A DNA stretch of 64,000 nt from JAEUMW01 sp963734295 (GTDB lineage: Bacteria; Pseudomonadota; Gammaproteobacteria; Burkholderiales; JAEUMW01). This document shows positions 1 to 8,942 of the stretch, piece after piece (within the stretch, counting starts at the first letter, position 1; every line of letters begins with the position of its first letter). Location: positions 73,004-137,003 of the forward strand of contig CAVTGS010000015.1 of NCBI GenBank assembly GCA_963734295.1. The letters run 5' to 3'. The notes under the pieces are model-generated. The model saw nothing but the letters and a program-made list of their open reading frames with translations, ran no database searches and was not told the origin of the DNA. Position numbers and translations under genes: made by a program.

Positions 1-163
1 CCCGAGTATCGAAAACCAGAACGTCGGTCTGGACAACGAAATACCCGAACGACCTTCTTGACGGGATAGGGACTCGCGCGCTACGGACTTAAGCCTCGAT
101 ACAGGCAGTTCTTGGCGCTTCGCGAGGCTGGGCGCCCGTAAGACGGGTACAAAGAGTCGTGCG

Positions 164-349
164 CTAAGGCTTTTGCCGGAGCCGTGGCCGGGGCTCTATT
201 CGTGGGGGTTTATCCTCTTTGGGCTTTTCGTTCTTCCGGGACCCCACCTTCGCATAGGCTGGAGCGGCCTGCAAGGTAAGAATCGCCGGCGCAACGTACG
301 CTGCTTTCTTCACGAATTCACGCCGTGAATTGCTGTGCTCATTTCTCAT
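164..349 (-). CDS. Small Tat-signal-like peptide beside a PqqD protein
   Basis: A 61-residue protein starting at an ATG. Residues 8-33 read like a twin-arginine signal: an SRREFVKK start, then a hydrophobic AAYVAPAILTLQ stretch and a possible AYA cleavage site. The tail from about residue 36 is short, basic and proline-rich, so almost nothing would be left after cleavage. It follows the PqqD-like gene on the same strand with a 49-nt gap. Small proteins of this look occur next to PqqD-like chaperones in HPr-kinase-related cassettes, where they are thought to be the modified or escorted peptide; that role is inferred. Genes further downstream lie outside the window. Confidence 0.7.
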   Translation of the reverse strand: MRNEHSNSRREFVKKAAYVAPAILTLQAAPAYAKVGSRKNEKPKEDKPPRIEPRPRLRQKP

Positions 350-398
350 TTAGTTTTTTCCCGTTGACTACCGGCAACCTTCGATTTAAATCGGAGAC

Positions 399-668
399 CT
401 ACGCTACGATCCTTATGAGCTCAAGGGCTCTGAATCGATCGATAGCTCGCCTCACATCCTCTTGGATTTTATCTTCCTCCACGTCAAAATCTTTTGCAAG
501 TGCCTCGGCGATCTCGCCTGGGGAGAGGCCCTCCTGGCACTTGCGCCAGATAAAACTGGCCGTCCTGTTGAGCTGATGGATCAGGTTGGATTCGGTATCG
601 AGCAGGAGAACCTCCCCATCGACCTCGCGCTCCATCAAGCCGTTGACCTGTCTGCACAGACTGTTCAC
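399..668 (-). CDS. PqqD-family peptide chaperone
   Basis: An 89-residue PqqD-like winged-helix protein. The family pattern is clear: 'VDGEVLLLDTESNLIHQLN', then an aromatic segment (TASFIW), 'GLSPGEIAEAL', and a C-terminal helix ending in L-I. PqqD proteins bind a precursor peptide and present it to a modifying enzyme. The start is a GTG with a strong GAGGAAGG ribosome binding site about 5 nt upstream. No pqqA, B, C or E gene is nearby, so pyrroloquinoline quinone synthesis is unlikely to be its job. The HPr-rel-A type of PqqD protein is the closest known category; this is inferred from sequence style and the adjacent small peptide. Confidence 0.85.
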   Translation of the reverse strand: MNSLCRQVNGLMEREVDGEVLLLDTESNLIHQLNRTASFIWRKCQEGLSPGEIAEALAKDFDVEEDKIQEDVRRAIDRFRALELIRIVA

Positions 669-786
669 CGCTGCCTTCCTCGAACTCGCTCACCGCGATT
701 TTTGACGCTTTTCCAATCGAGAAGTTTTCTCATCCTCATATGATAGCGCTGACCAACGGATGAACGGTAATCGACAAGCCCGACGG

Positions 787-2700
787 TCACGAGATCTCGC
801 CGATCGCTTCCAGCTCGGCGTGGACTTCGAGCCAGCGTTCTTCCGCCGCCTCGAGCAGTCGCGTTAGCTCTTTCTGCCGCTTGGCCATGCCCTGCAGCCT
901 GCCGTGCTCGGCTGCCGTGTACAGCGCCGGATCCGCGAGCCGCGCATCGAGATCACGCTTGTCCTGCTGCCACTGCCCCAGCTCCCGCTCGAGCGCCTCC
1001 GCCTCCTTCAGCAACGACCGGCGCCGCGCGAGGTTTGACCGACGATCCGCCGCGGCATTGTCGCGGGCGTCTTTGCGTGTTGTCTTGTCGGCCGGGCGAT
1101 CGGCTTCGTTCCGCGTCGCGGGCCGCGCGTTGCGCCTCCCCTCGAGCCAGGCGAGGTAGTCGTCCACGTCGCCGTCGAACCCGGTCGCGCGCCCGTCCAC
1201 CACGAGAAGGAATTCGTCGCAAACGGTTCGCAGCAGCGCGCGGTCGTGAGACACCAGCACCAAGCTACCCTCGTATTCCGCGAGCGCTTTCGTGAGCGCG
1301 AGGCGCATGTCGAGGTCTAGGTGGTTGGTGGGTTCGTCGAGCAGCAGCAGATTGGGCCGCTGTCGCACCAGCAGCGCGAGGGCGAGTCGCGACTTCTCGC
1401 CGCCGGAAAACGGCTCGATCGGGGAGTCCACCATTGCGCCTCCGAAGTCGAATCCGCCCAGGTAGTCGCGCAGATCCTGCTCCCGCGTCCGGGCCTCCAA
1501 TCGCAGCAGATGTTGCAGCGGCGACTCCTGCGGCCGCAACTGCTCGAGCTGATGCTGCGCGAAGTAGCCGATGGCGAGACCTTTGCCTGCCGTGCGCCGC
1601 CCCGAGAGCGGCTCGAGCTCTCCCGCCAGGAGCTTGACGAGCGTCGACTTGCCCGCACCGTTCGGTCCGAGCAGGCCGAGCCGTGCACCCGGACGCAGCG
1701 TGAGCCTCACCTTCTCCAATACGACACGGTCTGGGTAACCCGCTGCCGCGTCGTCGAGCGCAAGCAGCGGGTCCGGAGCCCGCGCGGGGGCCGGAAACAC
1801 GAAATCGAACGGCGTGTCGACGTGGGCGGCGGCGATGCGCTCCAGGCGGTCGAGCGCCTTCAGCCGACTCTGAGCCTGGCGCGCCTTGGTGGCCTTGGCG
1901 CGGAACCGCGCGACGAAGCGCTCGAGGTGCGCGATCTCGCGCTGCTGCTTTTCGAACATCGCTTGCTGCAGGGCGAGCTGGGTCGCGCGCTGCACCTCGA
2001 ACGACGAGTAGTTACCGGTGTACAGGGTGAGCCGCCGGCTGTGGATGTGGACGACGTGGGTCACGCAGGCATCGAGAAAATCGCGATCGTGAGAGACGAG
2101 GATCAGCGTGCCGCGGTAGCCTGCGAGCCAACGCTCCAGCCACACCACCGCGTCGAGGTCGAGATGGTTGGTGGGCTCGTCGAGCAGCAGCAGGTCGGAG
2201 CGGCTCATCAGTGCCTGCGCGAGATTGAGGCGCATGCGCCAGCCGCCGGAGAAATCCGCCACCGGCCGCGCGAGATCCCCCTCGGCAAAGCCCAGACCCG
2301 CCAGTAGCGCACCAGCGCGGGCCGGTGCGCCGTAGCCTTCGATCTCGTGCAGTCGTGCGTGCAGCTCGCCGATGCGGTGGCCGTCGTGCACGGCTTCCGC
2401 GTCCGCCAACTCGTGCTCGATCGCACGCAGCTCCGCGTCGCCGTCGAGCGCGTACTCCAGCGCCGGCGTCGCCAGTGCCGGCGTTTCCTGGGCAACGAAA
2501 GCGATGGTCCATTCGGCAGGCAGCTCGCAGTCGCCCAAGTCGGTGTGGAGCTCGGCGCGCAGCAGCGCGAACAGACTCGATTTGCCGCTGCCGTTCGCGC
2601 CGACCAGACCGACCCGCCAGCCAGGATGGATCTGGAGCGTGGCATCTTCGATCAGTCGCCGCGCGCCGCGGGCGAGGGTGAGGTTGCGAAACTGGATCAC
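787..2700 (-). CDS. yheS: ABC-F family ATPase, YheS type
   Basis: A 637-residue soluble protein with two ABC ATPase domains and no membrane segments, the same length as E. coli YheS. The first domain has Walker A GANGSGKSS near residue 35, signature FSGGWRMRL and Walker B LLLLDEPTNHLD. The second has GPNGAGKST, FSGGEKSRL and a second LLLLDEPTNHLD. A charged linker and a basic coiled-coil C-terminus (about residues 530-637) follow. ABC-F proteins act on the ribosome, typically at the E site, rather than in transport. It is complete, and the pqqD-like gene lies 118 nt downstream on the same strand. Confidence 0.93.
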   Translation of the reverse strand: MIQFRNLTLARGARRLIEDATLQIHPGWRVGLVGANGSGKSSLFALLRAELHTDLGDCELPAEWTIAFVAQETPALATPALEYALDGDAELRAIEHELADAEAVHDGHRIGELHARLHEIEGYGAPARAGALLAGLGFAEGDLARPVADFSGGWRMRLNLAQALMSRSDLLLLDEPTNHLDLDAVVWLERWLAGYRGTLILVSHDRDFLDACVTHVVHIHSRRLTLYTGNYSSFEVQRATQLALQQAMFEKQQREIAHLERFVARFRAKATKARQAQSRLKALDRLERIAAAHVDTPFDFVFPAPARAPDPLLALDDAAAGYPDRVVLEKVRLTLRPGARLGLLGPNGAGKSTLVKLLAGELEPLSGRRTAGKGLAIGYFAQHQLEQLRPQESPLQHLLRLEARTREQDLRDYLGGFDFGGAMVDSPIEPFSGGEKSRLALALLVRQRPNLLLLDEPTNHLDLDMRLALTKALAEYEGSLVLVSHDRALLRTVCDEFLLVVDGRATGFDGDVDDYLAWLEGRRNARPATRNEADRPADKTTRKDARDNAAADRRSNLARRRSLLKEAEALERELGQWQQDKRDLDARLADPALYTAAEHGRLQGMAKRQKELTRLLEAAEERWLEVHAELEAIGEIS

Positions 2701-2823
2701 GGATTGAACGAAGCGGGATCAGCCGCGCATTCTATCCGAGGCCGAGCGTGCTTCAATCGCCGCGTCCGCAGCCGCACCGCATGAAGAGACGCGCGGGCAA
2801 GCGTGCTACGCTTCCGGCCTGCC

Positions 2824-3537
2824 ATGGAAATCGAAGCGCTGCGCCTGACCAGCACTCCAACCGAACCAGGCACGGTACGGCCGCCGAGCGCGGTCTCTGT
2901 CGATGTGGCTGGCGAAACGTTATGGCTGCTGCCCGAGCTTGCCGCGTTCTGGCCGGCCCGCGGGACGCTCTTCGTGGCCGACGCGCATATCGGCAAGGCG
3001 GCGGCGTTTCGTGCCGCCGGTATTGCCATTCCGGCGGGTACGACCGCCTCGGACCTCGCCCGTCTGTCGCATCTGATCGCGCAACTCGGCGCAGCGCGCG
3101 TCGCGTTCCTCGGCGATCTGCTGCACAGCCGGCAGGGACGACAACCACGCACGCTCGATGCGTTTCGCACGTGGCGGGCGCGGCATGCGGGCGTCGAGAT
3201 GGTGCTGGTGCGCGGCAACCACGACCGGCACGCCGGCGACCCGCCCGGCGAGTGGCGCATCGTCTGCATGGATCAGCCGGTCGTGATTGGCGCATTCGCG
3301 CTCTGCCACGATCCGCAGCCGGTCGCGGGCCAGTACGTGCTCGCAGGCCACGTTCACCCCGCGGTGCGCTTGAAAGGAAGAGGGCGCGACCGGGCGCGGC
3401 TGCCGTGCTTCGTGTTGCGTCGGAACCACGCGCTTCTTCCCGCATTCGGCGGGTTCACGGGCACGTACACACTGGCTCCGGAGAGCGGTGACCGTGTGTA
3501 CGTGGTGGCAGGCGACTCGGTCGTGCCTGCGCGTTGA
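2824..3537 (+). CDS. pdeM: PdeM-like metallophosphoesterase / endonuclease
   Basis: A calcineurin-like phosphoesterase of 237 residues from this ATG; a GTG at 2803 would add seven. The metal-binding blocks are present in order: VADAHIGKAAAF (D-x-H), FLGDLLHS (GD), VRGNHDRH (GNHD) and AGHVHPAV (GHxH). The 'LFVADAHIGKAAAFRAAGIAIPAGTT' region, here cited only by its core, is typical of the ligase-associated DNA damage response protein PdeM. The family is usually found with an ATP-dependent DNA ligase, an Lhr-type helicase and an exonuclease; none is in this window. It is divergent from yheS. Confidence 0.82.
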   Translation: MEIEALRLTSTPTEPGTVRPPSAVSVDVAGETLWLLPELAAFWPARGTLFVADAHIGKAAAFRAAGIAIPAGTTASDLARLSHLIAQLGAARVAFLGDLLHSRQGRQPRTLDAFRTWRARHAGVEMVLVRGNHDRHAGDPPGEWRIVCMDQPVVIGAFALCHDPQPVAGQYVLAGHVHPAVRLKGRGRDRARLPCFVLRRNHALLPAFGGFTGTYTLAPESGDRVYVVAGDSVVPAR

Positions 3538-3548
3538 CGCGTAGGCGG

Positions 3549-4019
3549 TCAGCGCGCGGTTTCGTTGAGGCGAAGCTGCGCGGGTTGGTGCAGGAAGAGG
3601 AGCGCCGCGGAGGCGATCATGAACCAAATCCACACGTCTTTCGGGAAGCCGAGGAAGGCGATCGCCAACCCGAACAGGCCCGCCAGCGAATCCAGCGCCC
3701 AGACCTGAACCAGCCGGACGCGCAGGATCGGCAGATCCGCAGCGCGGGCGCGGGCCCGGTGAACCGGAAGATCCGAGGGCGACCAGCGGCGCCACATGGT
3801 GTGCGCGATGACGGCTGCGATGGCTGCGACCGCACCGAAGAAATAGGGCAGGGCCCAGAGCTTGTGCGCAGCCGCGTCGTCGGCGACACCCAGAAAGAAG
3901 GCAAGCGCTGCGTAGGCGAGCGGACACAAGAAGTTCGCGCCCCAGAGAAAGTCCAGCACACGATGAGAAGTTGCGGGATTCGAAGCCACGGACGCGGCTT
4001 TTTCGGGGTCATACAGCAT
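3549..4019 (-). CDS. Hypothetical four-helix membrane protein
   Basis: I do not recognise this 156-residue protein. The open frame extends to 4154, but that would overlap the preceding RTX gene, so the internal ATG (MLYDPEKAAS) is chosen. It contains about four hydrophobic segments: FLCPLAYAALAFFLGVA, YFFGAVAAIAAVIAH, VWALDSLAGLFGLAIAFLG and WFMIASAALLFL. The C-terminus is LRLNETAR. It is convergent with pdeM, 11 nt away. A small integral inner-membrane protein is all that can be said. Confidence 0.65.
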   Translation of the reverse strand: MLYDPEKAASVASNPATSHRVLDFLWGANFLCPLAYAALAFFLGVADDAAAHKLWALPYFFGAVAAIAAVIAHTMWRRWSPSDLPVHRARARAADLPILRVRLVQVWALDSLAGLFGLAIAFLGFPKDVWIWFMIASAALLFLHQPAQLRLNETAR

Positions 4020-4080
4020 CCCGCCCAGAGAGCAGCTTTCGTGCCCCGCCAGCCGCTTCCATGGGGAAGGGTATGGCGCG

Positions 4081-5352
4081 TCAGGCCAACGGGTGATCCG
4101 TCCGGACCTCGAAGTAGCCGTTGGTGATGTAGTGGAGGGTCGCTGCTTCGGCATTACCGCCGAAGGCTGCCTGGAGATCGGCGTAGTTTGCGAGGTACTG
4201 CGCGGCGTCGAACAGGTCTGGGGCGCGGTGCTCGAGGTAGCCCGCCACGATGTAGTGGTTAGCGCCGATGTCGGGGTCCGGATTCGCCGCCACTTGAGCG
4301 TGGAATGCGTTGATCAGATCGGGGTACGAGGCGATGTATTCGAGTCCATCGAACGTAGTGGTGCGGCCTTCGAAGCGACCAGACTGGATGAAGTGACTCG
4401 CCCCCGCATCGGCACTCGCACCCAGCGCATTGACCAGATCCCCATACGAAGCAATGTATTCGAGAGCGTCGAACGTTGTCGTGCGCCCCTCGTAGAAACC
4501 TGCCTGCCAGTAGTGATTGAACCCTGCTCCGGCGTTAGTCCCGAAGGCCGCCATCAGGTCCTGATAGGAAGCGATGTACGCGAGCGGCTCCGGCGTTACG
4601 TGCTCGACCTTGTCGGCGAATCGGATCGATTCGGTGTCGAATAGGCGGTCGACGCCGTCGAAGTTCGAGAAGACCGTCGCGCCGCCGCTCCAGGCGATGG
4701 CATAGGCCGCACGCGGGCCGAAGTAGCCCGCGGTGTCCAGACCAGGTCCGCCGTCGAGCACGTCGGAGCCTTGGTTCCCCGTCAGCGTGTCGGCGCCCAG
4801 GTCTCCCCAGAGAATATCGCTCCCCCCGGCACCGCGGATGACGTCGTCGGAAGGCGTGCCGGCAAGTCGATAATCGAAGTCGAGAAGATTGGCATAGCCG
4901 GGATAATCACTGGGCTGGGGATTGTTCGACGGGTGATTGCCGTTGAAGGGGGGAAGATTGTTGACGAAATCGAGTCCGACGACGTTCAGCAGCGATGCGA
5001 TGAACGACGTGGAGTTCTGCGTGAGGACGTAGTAGTCGGGCGCTTGCGCCTTGATCTCCAGCGCATGCTGCATGATGAGGCTCCACACCGCATCGACGTC
5101 GCGCCCGCCGAAGTCGAGCAGTCGCTCCGCCCGGTTGAGATCGCTGGTTTCCTGGGCCTGAGCGTAAGGAATGCCGATCTGCGTGACGTTGAAGCGCAGG
5201 CGCAGCACCGGGAACGGATCCACGGTGACGTCGGAGAGCGAGGTGACGAATCGCTCTCCCGTATCCTTCTCGTAGACGAGGTAGCAATGGGACTTGCCCG
5301 TCTCGAATCCGAGCGTGTGCGCCTCCTTGGCGACGAGGAAAATCTTCGACAT
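4081..5352 (-). CDS. Secreted RTX protein with papain-like head and YIASY repeats
   Basis: A 423-residue protein starting at MSKIFLVAKE, where an AGGAG site sits upstream; a longer start at 5373 is less likely. Residues 1-150 form an N-terminal domain containing 'YVLTQNSTSFIASLLN', which recalls the N-x-x-x-F catalytic helix of papain-like or LRAT-type domains but with Ser where Cys or Asn/Ser usually varies. About residues 165-215 are glycine- and aspartate-rich RTX calcium-binding nonapeptides (GGSDILWGD, GNQGSDVLDGG). The rest is four ~48-residue repeats of the type LEYIASYGDL...HYI..G..EGR. There is no N-terminal signal peptide, as expected for type I secretion. Function of the head is unknown. 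Confidence 0.8.
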   Translation of the reverse strand: MSKIFLVAKEAHTLGFETGKSHCYLVYEKDTGERFVTSLSDVTVDPFPVLRLRFNVTQIGIPYAQAQETSDLNRAERLLDFGGRDVDAVWSLIMQHALEIKAQAPDYYVLTQNSTSFIASLLNVVGLDFVNNLPPFNGNHPSNNPQPSDYPGYANLLDFDYRLAGTPSDDVIRGAGGSDILWGDLGADTLTGNQGSDVLDGGPGLDTAGYFGPRAAYAIAWSGGATVFSNFDGVDRLFDTESIRFADKVEHVTPEPLAYIASYQDLMAAFGTNAGAGFNHYWQAGFYEGRTTTFDALEYIASYGDLVNALGASADAGASHFIQSGRFEGRTTTFDGLEYIASYPDLINAFHAQVAANPDPDIGANHYIVAGYLEHRAPDLFDAAQYLANYADLQAAFGGNAEAATLHYITNGYFEVRTDHPLA

Positions 5353-5410
5353 GGCATTTGCTCCTGGATGCACGAGATCGTTTCGCGCGGCCTCTGCGCG
5401 CAGGCGTAGC

Positions 5411-6290
5411 TCAGGTCAGCGGATGATCTGTTCTGTGCTCGAAGTATCCCGCCGTGATGTAGTGAATCGTCGCCGCTTCCGTGTTGGCACCGAATGCAGT
5501 GTGCAGGTCCGCATAGTTGGCCAGGTACTGCGCGGCGTCGAACAGGTCGGCAACCCTATGCTCGGCGTAGCCGGCGACGATGTAGTGGTTCGCCCCGATG
5601 TCGGGATCCGGATGGCTCGCGATCGGGGTGTGAAACGCATTGATCAAGTCCGCGTAGGAAGCAATGTATTGCAGACCGTCGAACGTGACTTGCCGGCCCT
5701 CGGTATGCCCGGGGCCGATGTAGTGACTCGCCCCGGCGTCGCCGTTGGCACCGAGCGCCTTGATGAGATCAACGTAGGAAGCGATGTACTCCAGCGAGTC
5801 GAAGCTTACGGTCCTGCCTTCGAATCGGCCCGCCTGGATGTAGTGTGTCGAGCCTGCATCGGCGTTGGCGCCGATGGCATTCATCAAGTCCACGTAAGAC
5901 GCCACGTACTCCAGGCCGTCGAAGCTGATGCTACGCCCCTCGAACCGCCCCGCAGAGATGTAATGCGCTGCGCCGGCCTCATCGTCGAGACCGAGCGCAT
6001 TTGCCAGATCGCCATAGGAGGCGATGTACTCCAGACCGTCGAACGTAGTGCCGCGTCCCTCGAAGCGTCCCGAAACGATGTAGTGCGCCGCACCGGCCTC
6101 GTCGTTCGCTCCCAAGGCGTTCATCAGATCGCCGTACGAGGCCACGTACTCGAGCCCGCTGAAAGTCACCTTGCGACCTTCGTAGTAGCCGGCGTTCGCA
6201 TAGTGATCGACCCCCGCGCCCGCATTGGCGCCCAGTGCCGCCATGAGATCGGCATAGCTCGCGACGTACTCGAGCGAGCTGTCGACTGTC
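5411..6290 (-). repeat. Tandem ~144-bp coding repeats (seven YIASYxDL units)
   Basis: This part of the metalloprotease gene encodes seven tandem units of about 48 codons. Each begins LEY(I/V)ASYxDLxxALG, continues with GAxHYIxxGRFEGR and ends xxTFDG. The sixth unit carries an insert containing the motif HPDPDIGANHY, and the last is a divergent cap (AAQYLANYADL...TDHPLT). The same module, with four units, ends the genes at 4081-5352 and 11846-14158. The units are diverged in DNA sequence, so they are under protein-level selection rather than recently amplified. Confidence 0.85.
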
Positions 6291-7468
6291 GACGCCGCGG
6301 CCGTCCTGTCGGCAAACCGGAGGAACTCCACGTTCCACAGGCGATCGACCCCGTCGCCGCCCCCGCCGTCCTGCCCGACCGCCAAGATTGCACCCGGCGC
6401 CCGCAGCGCAGTGTAGGCGCCGTGCCCTGCGGTGAAGACGGCGACGTCCGAGCTGCCGTCGCCGCCATCCAGCGAGTCGATGCCGGCACCGCCTGTGATA
6501 GTGTCGTCGCCGCCTCTGCCCTCCAGGCGATTCCCCAGGTCGTTGCCAACGATCGTGTCCGCGAGATTCGACCCAATCGCGCTCTCGATCGCCACGTCGA
6601 AGGCGACCGCGGTCACCGAGTTCGCGCCAGTCCGTGAGAAGCCTCCCGGCACCAACGTCAGCGTCGCCCCGGCAGCGGTCAGTCCCGAGGCATCGAGCGC
6701 GTCGATGCCGCCGGCGTCCCAGAGCGTCCTGACCACGCCGTCGTCGAGCAGGGGATAGACATCGTCGCCGGCGTGGTATGCCGTGTTCGCGCCGTAGATG
6801 CTCTGTACGGCCCGGATATCCAGGGGCATCGGCGTTGCCTGGTGACCTGCGCTCGGGATCGTCGGGCTGATGTTGTCGTAGCTCATGACCGTCCACAGTC
6901 CCGAGTCGTACGCGCCGATCCCGAGCGCAGAGAAGGTCGGCCGGCCATTTCCGCCATCGTCGAACGGGTGTTTCAGTCCCAAAACGTGCCCGATCTCGTG
7001 CACTGCGGCCCAGCGGCCTACGCCACCCGGCTGCATGTAGGACGGGAAGCCGCTCGCAAGGTTGAAGAACATGTCCCCCTCCGGCCGCGGATACTCGGAC
7101 CGGGTGAGACCCGAGGCGGAGAGGATGCTATCCGCGAAGGCGGGATCCGGAAAGAAACTGAAGCTGACGAGCGAGGGATTTGCGGCATCACTGAACAGCG
7201 CCACCGCCACGTCCGCGCCGGTCTGCGTGAGTAGAGAAGGGCCACCTGTTCTCTGAAAGCTCACATTCGCGACGTTCGCCCACTCGACGAATGCTCGTGA
7301 GTAGCCGCTCGAAAGCTCCGCGGTCCAATACGCGCCAGCTGGCGGGTCGCTGTGCTCGGAGTAGGTGAACACGGGCGGACCGCTGAAGAACCACCTGCCC
7401 CCCTGGATCAATCCTGCAAGGAATGGATCGCTGCTGACGGGGACTGCATTTCCGACTGGTGTTGCCAC
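5411..7468 (-). CDS. Serralysin-like M10 metalloprotease with RTX and YIASY repeats
   Basis: A 685-residue secreted zinc protease. The zinc site HEIGHVLGLKHP lies at about residues 157-168 and the Met-turn TVMSYD at 193-198, both typical of the serralysin/metzincin clan. RTX nonapeptides follow around residues 300-340 (GNRLEGRGGDDTITGG), then seven ~48-residue YIASYxDL repeats to the end (TDHPLT). The start is GTG with GGAGGAGGA about 5 nt upstream. It probably leaves the cell by a type I (ABC-MFP-TolC) exporter that is not encoded here. It lies 58 nt upstream of the previous RTX gene on the same strand, so the two may be co-transcribed. Confidence 0.92.
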   Translation of the reverse strand: MATPVGNAVPVSSDPFLAGLIQGGRWFFSGPPVFTYSEHSDPPAGAYWTAELSSGYSRAFVEWANVANVSFQRTGGPSLLTQTGADVAVALFSDAANPSLVSFSFFPDPAFADSILSASGLTRSEYPRPEGDMFFNLASGFPSYMQPGGVGRWAAVHEIGHVLGLKHPFDDGGNGRPTFSALGIGAYDSGLWTVMSYDNISPTIPSAGHQATPMPLDIRAVQSIYGANTAYHAGDDVYPLLDDGVVRTLWDAGGIDALDASGLTAAGATLTLVPGGFSRTGANSVTAVAFDVAIESAIGSNLADTIVGNDLGNRLEGRGGDDTITGGAGIDSLDGGDGSSDVAVFTAGHGAYTALRAPGAILAVGQDGGGGDGVDRLWNVEFLRFADRTAAASTVDSSLEYVASYADLMAALGANAGAGVDHYANAGYYEGRKVTFSGLEYVASYGDLMNALGANDEAGAAHYIVSGRFEGRGTTFDGLEYIASYGDLANALGLDDEAGAAHYISAGRFEGRSISFDGLEYVASYVDLMNAIGANADAGSTHYIQAGRFEGRTVSFDSLEYIASYVDLIKALGANGDAGASHYIGPGHTEGRQVTFDGLQYIASYADLINAFHTPIASHPDPDIGANHYIVAGYAEHRVADLFDAAQYLANYADLHTAFGANTEAATIHYITAGYFEHRTDHPLT

Positions 7469-8112
7469 TCTCTCCTCCTCCGGCCCTCCTGCTTCTCCCG
7501 GCGATTGTCGTCACCTGGAATCGGCCCCACGCTTCTGTCTACCGCAGGGCGGCCTGCCAAGTCACTGCGCGACGGGTTTCGATTCCCTTGCAGCGACGAC
7601 CTCCGCGGCAACGTCGCCTGCCGCCTTCGCCATCACGTCATAGACCGCCTTGTGCGTCACCTTGACGATCTCCTCCTGAGGGCGCCGTGTTGAGCATGTA
7701 CGAAGGTCCTTCTACCGGGCCGGATACATAAACCTTCTGCCAGCGGATTGCACCGGTCGCGTCGAGGACATGCAGGTCGATCGAAACGACCGCAGTGGGC
7801 GTTATCGCAAACCCCACGTTCTTGAGCTGGTTGTACTCGTACGTGAAGGACACGGGGTGGGGGCTTACCACCGCAACGAAGCGATCGGCGTCGTGGATCG
7901 TCGCGCCCGTCTCGGCGCCGCCGCGGAACGCGTCACTGAAGGCCGCCAATGTGGCTTCAGAAGTGGTTCCGTTTGTTTGAACAACTTTCCCCGATTTATA
8001 AGTGGACTCCGGGCAGATTGCTGAAGGTGCAGAGTTGTCCACGGCGGCGTGCGTCGCTTGCGACGAACGCAAAGCCGCGGTGGGCAACTCGGGGCGCACC
8101 AGAGACTTCATC

Positions 8113-8942
8113 TTACGCAGCCAAGCGCATGGGCGGCAGTGCTGCCAGATACTGCTCCTCGGGCGTGATGCGCCCAGGCTCGAATGACTGCGATGCGTGT
8201 TGTACCAAGCCAGATAGTCGGCAATGTCGGCGCGTGCCGCGCTCACGCTGTCGTAGGCTTTCAGGTACACCCGTTCGTACTTCACGCTGCGCCACAGGCG
8301 CTCGACGAAGACGTTGTCGCGCCAGGCCCCGCGCCCGTCCATGGACAGCTTGCAGCCCTGGTCCAGCACGACTCGGGTGAACTCCTCGGCCGTGAACTGG
8401 CTGCCCTGGTCGGTGTTGACGATCTCAGGGGTGCCGTATCGGGCCAAGGCCTGTTCCATCACCTCTGTGGCGTGGCAGGCTTCCAGCGTGATCGCCACCT
8501 TGTGCGCCAGCACCTTGCGGCTGACCACATCGACCACGGCAGTGAGGTACACGAAGCCCCGCGCCATCGGGATGTAGGTGGTGTCGAGCGCCCAGACCTG
8601 GTTGGCGCGGGTGATCGCCAGCTTGCGCAGCAGGTAGGGGTAGATCTTGTGGCCCGGCGTGGCTTTGCTGGTGCCCGGCTGGGGCGCCAGCGCCTCAATG
8701 CCCATGCGATACATGAGCGTTCTGATGTGGCGCCGTCCCGCATGGATACCTTGCCGGGCCAACTGGTCACGCAGCATGCGTGCACCCATGAAGGGGTGCT
8801 CCAGGTGCAGTTCGTCGATCTTGCGCATGAGTGCCAGATCGGCCGGGCTAACCGGCTGGGGCAGGTAGTAGACCGTGCCCCGACTGATGTTCAGCAGCCT
8901 GGCCTGGCGCGTGATGGAAAGCTCGTGGTCTCGGTCAATCAT
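8113..8942 (-). CDS. IS3-family transposase OrfB (rve integrase core)
   Basis: The catalytic DDE residues are visible: D in ALDTTYIPM, D in NTDQGSQF, and E in FVERLWRSVKYE, with the last two 35 residues apart. An HTH_21-like segment (HPFMGARMLRDQL) precedes them. The normal C-terminus, RITPEEQYLAALPPMRLAA, is in another frame: one G is missing from a run near 8186, so the uncorrected frame reads on into the host lipoprotein gene as far as 7638. The ATG overlaps the orfA stop codon (ATGA), allowing coupling or frameshifting between the two. Confidence 0.9.

Noticed and set aside
1..163. Possible gene or terminator at the left edge
   Set aside because: No frame shows a domain. A CCCGT/ACGGG stem near 138-152 has no T run and is too short to call a terminator.
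399..668. PQQ biosynthesis locus
   Set aside because: Only a PqqD-like gene is present. There is no pqqA, B, C or E, so the PQQ dehydrogenase at 41 kb cannot be tied to it.
1321..2307. 328-residue plus-strand open frame
   Set aside because: It is antisense to yheS, which has two complete ATPase domains in the other strand.
5411..6290. Regular tandem repeats that might be a CRISPR array
   Set aside because: The period is about 144 bp, units are diverged and fully coding, and they translate to YIASYxDL repeats.
7638..8942. 434-residue transposase fused to an extra domain
   Set aside because: The normal OrfB end is present in the next frame at 8113. The extra part belongs to the interrupted lipoprotein gene.
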